Below, piece by piece: positions 31,254-34,244 of a DNA stretch of 34,244 bases. Numbering within the stretch: position 1 is the stretch's first letter; each line of letters begins with the position of its first letter. Both the position numbers and the translations under genes were made by a program. Source of the stretch: Gammaproteobacteria bacterium (GTDB lineage: Bacteria > Pseudomonadota > Gammaproteobacteria > GRL18); the NCBI GenBank assembly GCA_016744375.1, contig JADGEM010000048.1, positions 1 through 34,244 on the forward strand. Direction: 5' to 3'. The notes under the pieces are model-generated. The model was not told the origin of the DNA. It saw only the letters and a list, made by a program, of their open reading frames with translations, and did not search any database.

Positions 31254-34244
31254 TCACATATTAATAAGTAAAGGTGAACTTATCACTAGCCGTGCTATGA
31301 CTATACCACCTTTTTCTTCGACCAGAAATTCCGCGCCATGCATCGGCAACATAGATTTTGCTAATTGAAGCCCTGTTCCTAAACCTTTACCACTATAGAA
31401 ATCAAATTCTTCAGGTAAATATCCTGGGTTGCTGATAGACAATGCAACATAATTTGAACCGTAATCAAAATGGATTATTATCTGACCCTTATCATTTTTG
31501 CATGAAAAATGCTTAATTGCATTCATAATAAGTTCATTAACAACAAGGGCCAGAGCAACAGCTTTGTCACTATCAATTTCAAAAGTTCTTAATTTCTCCC
31601 CGTGTGTCAGAGAAAGTGTGAGTTGAGTCAGACTAGCCAAACTCTTCACAATGGCTTGAACCATTTGTAAAAATAAAATTTGCGACTCTGGAGAAGATGA
31701 TTGCAGTCCATATACAATCGCAATGGAGTCTATCTGCGCAATCATTTCATCAATTATTGTATCGTATTGAGGTCCTGCCTTTCTATGTTGTTTAAGTAGC
31801 CCAATGAGTCCTTGAAGGTGGTTCTTAATACGGTGATGTACTTCCTGAACCAATAAAACCCTTTGTTTTTCGGCCTGAATATTACGTATAGACTCAGCCT
31901 GCTTACGTTCAGAAATATCACGATCAATACCTCGATAACCAATATACTTACCTAAGCTATCAAAAATAGGGCGACCATTTGTTTCCAGATTAACCAGATG
32001 TCCATCTTTGTGTAAATTGACATTTTCCAAACCAACAAAAGGCATCCAGTTGCTAGAAATATCAGAAAAGATTGATTTTATATGCTTAGCCTCATTTTCA
32101 GGCATTAAATCAAAGGGCGTTTTACCAATAATATCTTCAGATTTATATCCCAGCATTCCTTCTATTGATGGACTGATATAAGTATAAATTCCATTAGGAT
32201 CCATCTCCCATATCATATCATTAGTTGACTCAACCAGACTTCGAAAGCGTTGCTCGCTTGCTCGCAATGCTTGCTCACTTTGTTCTCGGTGTAAGGCTCC
32301 ACTAATCACTCCAGCACAGAATTTTAAAGCAGCAATTTCCACTTTATTCCAGATGCGTTCATTAATACAATCATCAAAACCGATAAAGCCCCAAAGTGCA
32401 TTATCTATAAATAAGGGGACTAAAAGCATGGTAAGAATATTCTGAGGTTCGAGGTGATCACGCTGCACTTTAGAATAATCAGATTGGCTGCAGATACTAA
32501 TTTCATTATTAAGCAATTGTTTATAATATTTTGAAAAACCAATTTTGAAAAAATCGAGTGATTGAAGCTCATTATTAGAAATCTGTGCCGTCACACCTTT
32601 GGCACACCACTCATATCTCTGACGAAACAATAAGTGTTGCTCTGATCCGGGAAAGCTTTCAAAAAGATAGGCTCGACTGATATTTGCTGTTTTGCCAATC
32701 AGAGCCAGTGTGTGTTCAACTTCTTCTTGCCAGTTATGAGTATTCAGAAAATTATTTGATATTTCAGCTACAGAGATCAGTATCTTTTGATGTTGGGCAA
32801 GTTTTTTCTCGGCCTGCTTTTGTTCTGTAATATTCGGTGTTGCGAACAATGCTATAACATGACCAGATGATTTTTTTTCAATTTTTATTTTCAACAATAT
32901 AGTTAAAATCTGACCTGAAAATGTTTTTACTACAGCTTCAGATTTAAAGCCAGTTTGACCATTTGCAAAAGCAATAATTTCTTCTCTATAAACAGTTAAA
33001 GAATTTTCAGTAAACACATCGTTTAAGCCATCAAGAAAAACTTTTTTATTTTTTGCCTCATATAATGTAAGTGCAGACTGATTAACATTGAGTACTTTTA
33101 CTTTCTCAATGCACTTTATCAATTCTTTAGGGTTCTGATTAAAAAAAGTTCTAAAATCATTGATGCCTATTTTCCTGAGTTGGTCAAAATAGGCATATAA
33201 CTGTGTAAAGTCTTCATCCCATAAAGCCACGGGAGAACTTTCAAAAAGTGACTGATAACGAAGTGTGCTTTCATGTAGTCTTTTCTCAGTCTTAATGCGT
33301 TGCTCAACTGCAGTTTGAATTTCTTGACTTAAGTATAATAAATTATTTTCTTTATTTTTCAGAGTTAATTGCAAATTATCTCGAGTTTTTTGTAATAACA
33401 ATTCTGTTTTTTTATACTGATCACGGGAGGATAACAGCTCTTGTTCCATTTTTTTTCGTTCTGTAATATCTAATGAAATTCCACAAACACCATAGACTTT
33501 ACCTTTGTCATCATATAGAGGAAATTTCTGAGAGATATAGGTATGCAGTTCATTATTTTGTGTAACCAGTTCTTCCAATTCAATTTTTTTATTGAATTTC
33601 AGAACCTTTAAATCGTTGACTCGAAAAATATCGGCTTGTTCTTGTGGAAAAATATCATGATCAGTTTGACCAATAATATTATTAGACTGGACATTAAAAA
33701 TTTTTTCAAAACTATGGTTTATCTGTAAGAAATAACCATTGAGATTTTTGGCATAAACGATAGCTTCGGTATGATCAAGAATAGATTTTGACCAAATCTC
33801 ACTTGTATTCAGTGCAATTTCTGTTATTTTATGATGTGTAATATCGAACACGTAACCATAAAAATGAGAAATTTCATTACACTCGTTTCTAATGATCACT
33901 GTATGATCATATAACCAGCGAATCGTTCCATCCTGATGAATAATTTGGTATGGTTCATGGTCAAAAGAATTAAGACCAGCATTACTCGCATTTACAACTT
34001 CTTCTGTTACTCGAACCAAATCTGATTCAGCTATCATGTCAGTATAGACAACTTTACCTGAATAAAAATCATCAACTGAATAACCAAATACATTACTCAC
34101 ATTTGGTGATACATACTTCACTGGCCAATTATTTAAATTGCTCCCTTTCATAGGTAGGTACTTAAGAGAAAAATCTATATTTTTCATGTAAATACCACTG
34201 ATTTTATTATTACATTTGAGCATAAAATGCGGGCTCCAATGCAT
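31254..34244 (-). CDS. Multi-PAS/GAF HisKA_2 sensor histidine kinase (5' end beyond window)
   Basis: At least 996 residues. The frame is open to the right edge, and its first visible residues (SPHFML, then WPVKYVSPNVSNVFGYS) already belong to a PAS fold, so the start lies outside. Order: PAS to ~145, PAS ~150-265, coiled coil ~265-325, a third PAS-like unit ~328-475, GAF ~480-650 (HNWQEEVEHTLALIGKTANISRAYLFES), PAS ~665-790, HisKA_2 with the H-box EVHHRIKNHLQGLIGLLKQH near 805, and HATPase with VVNELIMNAIKH (N-box) and GTGLQLAKSML (G-box). No membrane segment is visible, so sensing is probably cytosolic; one PAS could hold haem or flavin. It presumably phosphorylates the ANTAR regulator encoded next. 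Confidence 0.92.
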   Translation of the reverse strand: MHWSPHFMLKCNNKISGIYMKNIDFSLKYLPMKGSNLNNWPVKYVSPNVSNVFGYSVDDFYSGKVVYTDMIAESDLVRVTEEVVNASNAGLNSFDHEPYQIIHQDGTIRWLYDHTVIIRNECNEISHFYGYVFDITHHKITEIALNTSEIWSKSILDHTEAIVYAKNLNGYFLQINHSFEKIFNVQSNNIIGQTDHDIFPQEQADIFRVNDLKVLKFNKKIELEELVTQNNELHTYISQKFPLYDDKGKVYGVCGISLDITERKKMEQELLSSRDQYKKTELLLQKTRDNLQLTLKNKENNLLYLSQEIQTAVEQRIKTEKRLHESTLRYQSLFESSPVALWDEDFTQLYAYFDQLRKIGINDFRTFFNQNPKELIKCIEKVKVLNVNQSALTLYEAKNKKVFLDGLNDVFTENSLTVYREEIIAFANGQTGFKSEAVVKTFSGQILTILLKIKIEKKSSGHVIALFATPNITEQKQAEKKLAQHQKILISVAEISNNFLNTHNWQEEVEHTLALIGKTANISRAYLFESFPGSEQHLLFRQRYEWCAKGVTAQISNNELQSLDFFKIGFSKYYKQLLNNEISICSQSDYSKVQRDHLEPQNILTMLLVPLFIDNALWGFIGFDDCINERIWNKVEIAALKFCAGVISGALHREQSEQALRASEQRFRSLVESTNDMIWEMDPNGIYTYISPSIEGMLGYKSEDIIGKTPFDLMPENEAKHIKSIFSDISSNWMPFVGLENVNLHKDGHLVNLETNGRPIFDSLGKYIGYRGIDRDISERKQAESIRNIQAEKQRVLLVQEVHHRIKNHLQGLIGLLKQHRKAGPQYDTIIDEMIAQIDSIAIVYGLQSSSPESQILFLQMVQAIVKSLASLTQLTLSLTHGEKLRTFEIDSDKAVALALVVNELIMNAIKHFSCKNDKGQIIIHFDYGSNYVALSISNPGYLPEEFDFYSGKGLGTGLQLAKSMLPMHGAEFLVEEKGGIVIARLVISSPLLINM

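Noticed and set aside
1..34244. CRISPR array, tRNA, rRNA, insertion sequence or prophage genes
   Set aside because: No regularly spaced repeats, no cloverleaf or rRNA-like stretches, and no transposase, integrase or phage proteins were seen.

Overview
The window is AT-rich, densely coded bacterial DNA. Its protein families point to a free-living, motile gammaproteobacterium with a cytochrome-rich electron-transport system: di-haem peroxidase, c'-type cytochromes, an exported truncated haemoglobin, DsrE and TlpA proteins, chemoreceptors and c-di-GMP enzymes. Sulfur-oxidising Thiotrichales/Beggiatoa-like lineages would fit, but that is inference. I found no rRNA, tRNA, CRISPR array, insertion sequence or phage gene.

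Layout. Bases 1-2.8 kb hold the start of an MFS transporter cut by the edge, a haem-less remnant of a cytochrome c peroxidase, a GC-rich hairpin cluster, a DUF1835-type protein with an ankyrin-protein-like N-terminus, and a truncated haemoglobin lipoprotein. Bases 2.8-7.7 kb hold a Fur-box-like site and a three-gene ABC export operon (ATPase, double-FtsX permease, HlyD adaptor). Bases 8.1-11.7 kb hold a di-haem peroxidase overlapping by 4 nt a membrane DAHL-like/PAS/GGDEF/EAL protein. Bases 11.7-15.1 kb hold a TetR repressor and four following genes: an inner-membrane protein, an exported DsrE-like protein, an orphan, and an alpha/beta-hydrolase-TlpA fusion. Two copies of one palindrome lie in front of the repressor and in front of the four genes.

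Bases 15.2-21.9 kb are transporters (Bcr/CflA MFS, SLC13, two LysE-type exporters) around a CadC-like membrane regulator that is divergent from an exported GlcG/HbpS-like haem-binding protein. From 21.9 kb to the end everything is on the minus strand: two small c'-type cytochromes, a chemoreceptor, a second GGDEF/EAL protein, a second chemoreceptor, an ANTAR response regulator, and a multi-PAS HisKA_2 histidine kinase that runs off the right edge.

How they may work together. The window is dominated by signalling (two c-di-GMP enzymes, two chemoreceptors, one kinase/antiterminator pair) interleaved with periplasmic haem proteins. The best candidates for under-described systems are (1) the peroxidase translationally coupled to a DAHL-type c-di-GMP protein, which suggests a periplasmic redox cytochrome feeding a second-messenger switch, and (2) the TetR-controlled DsrE/TlpA-fusion module, apparently a periplasmic thiol/sulfur pathway with its own operator pair. 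Several gene starts were set at better-supported codons than the longest open frame; these choices are stated in each entry.
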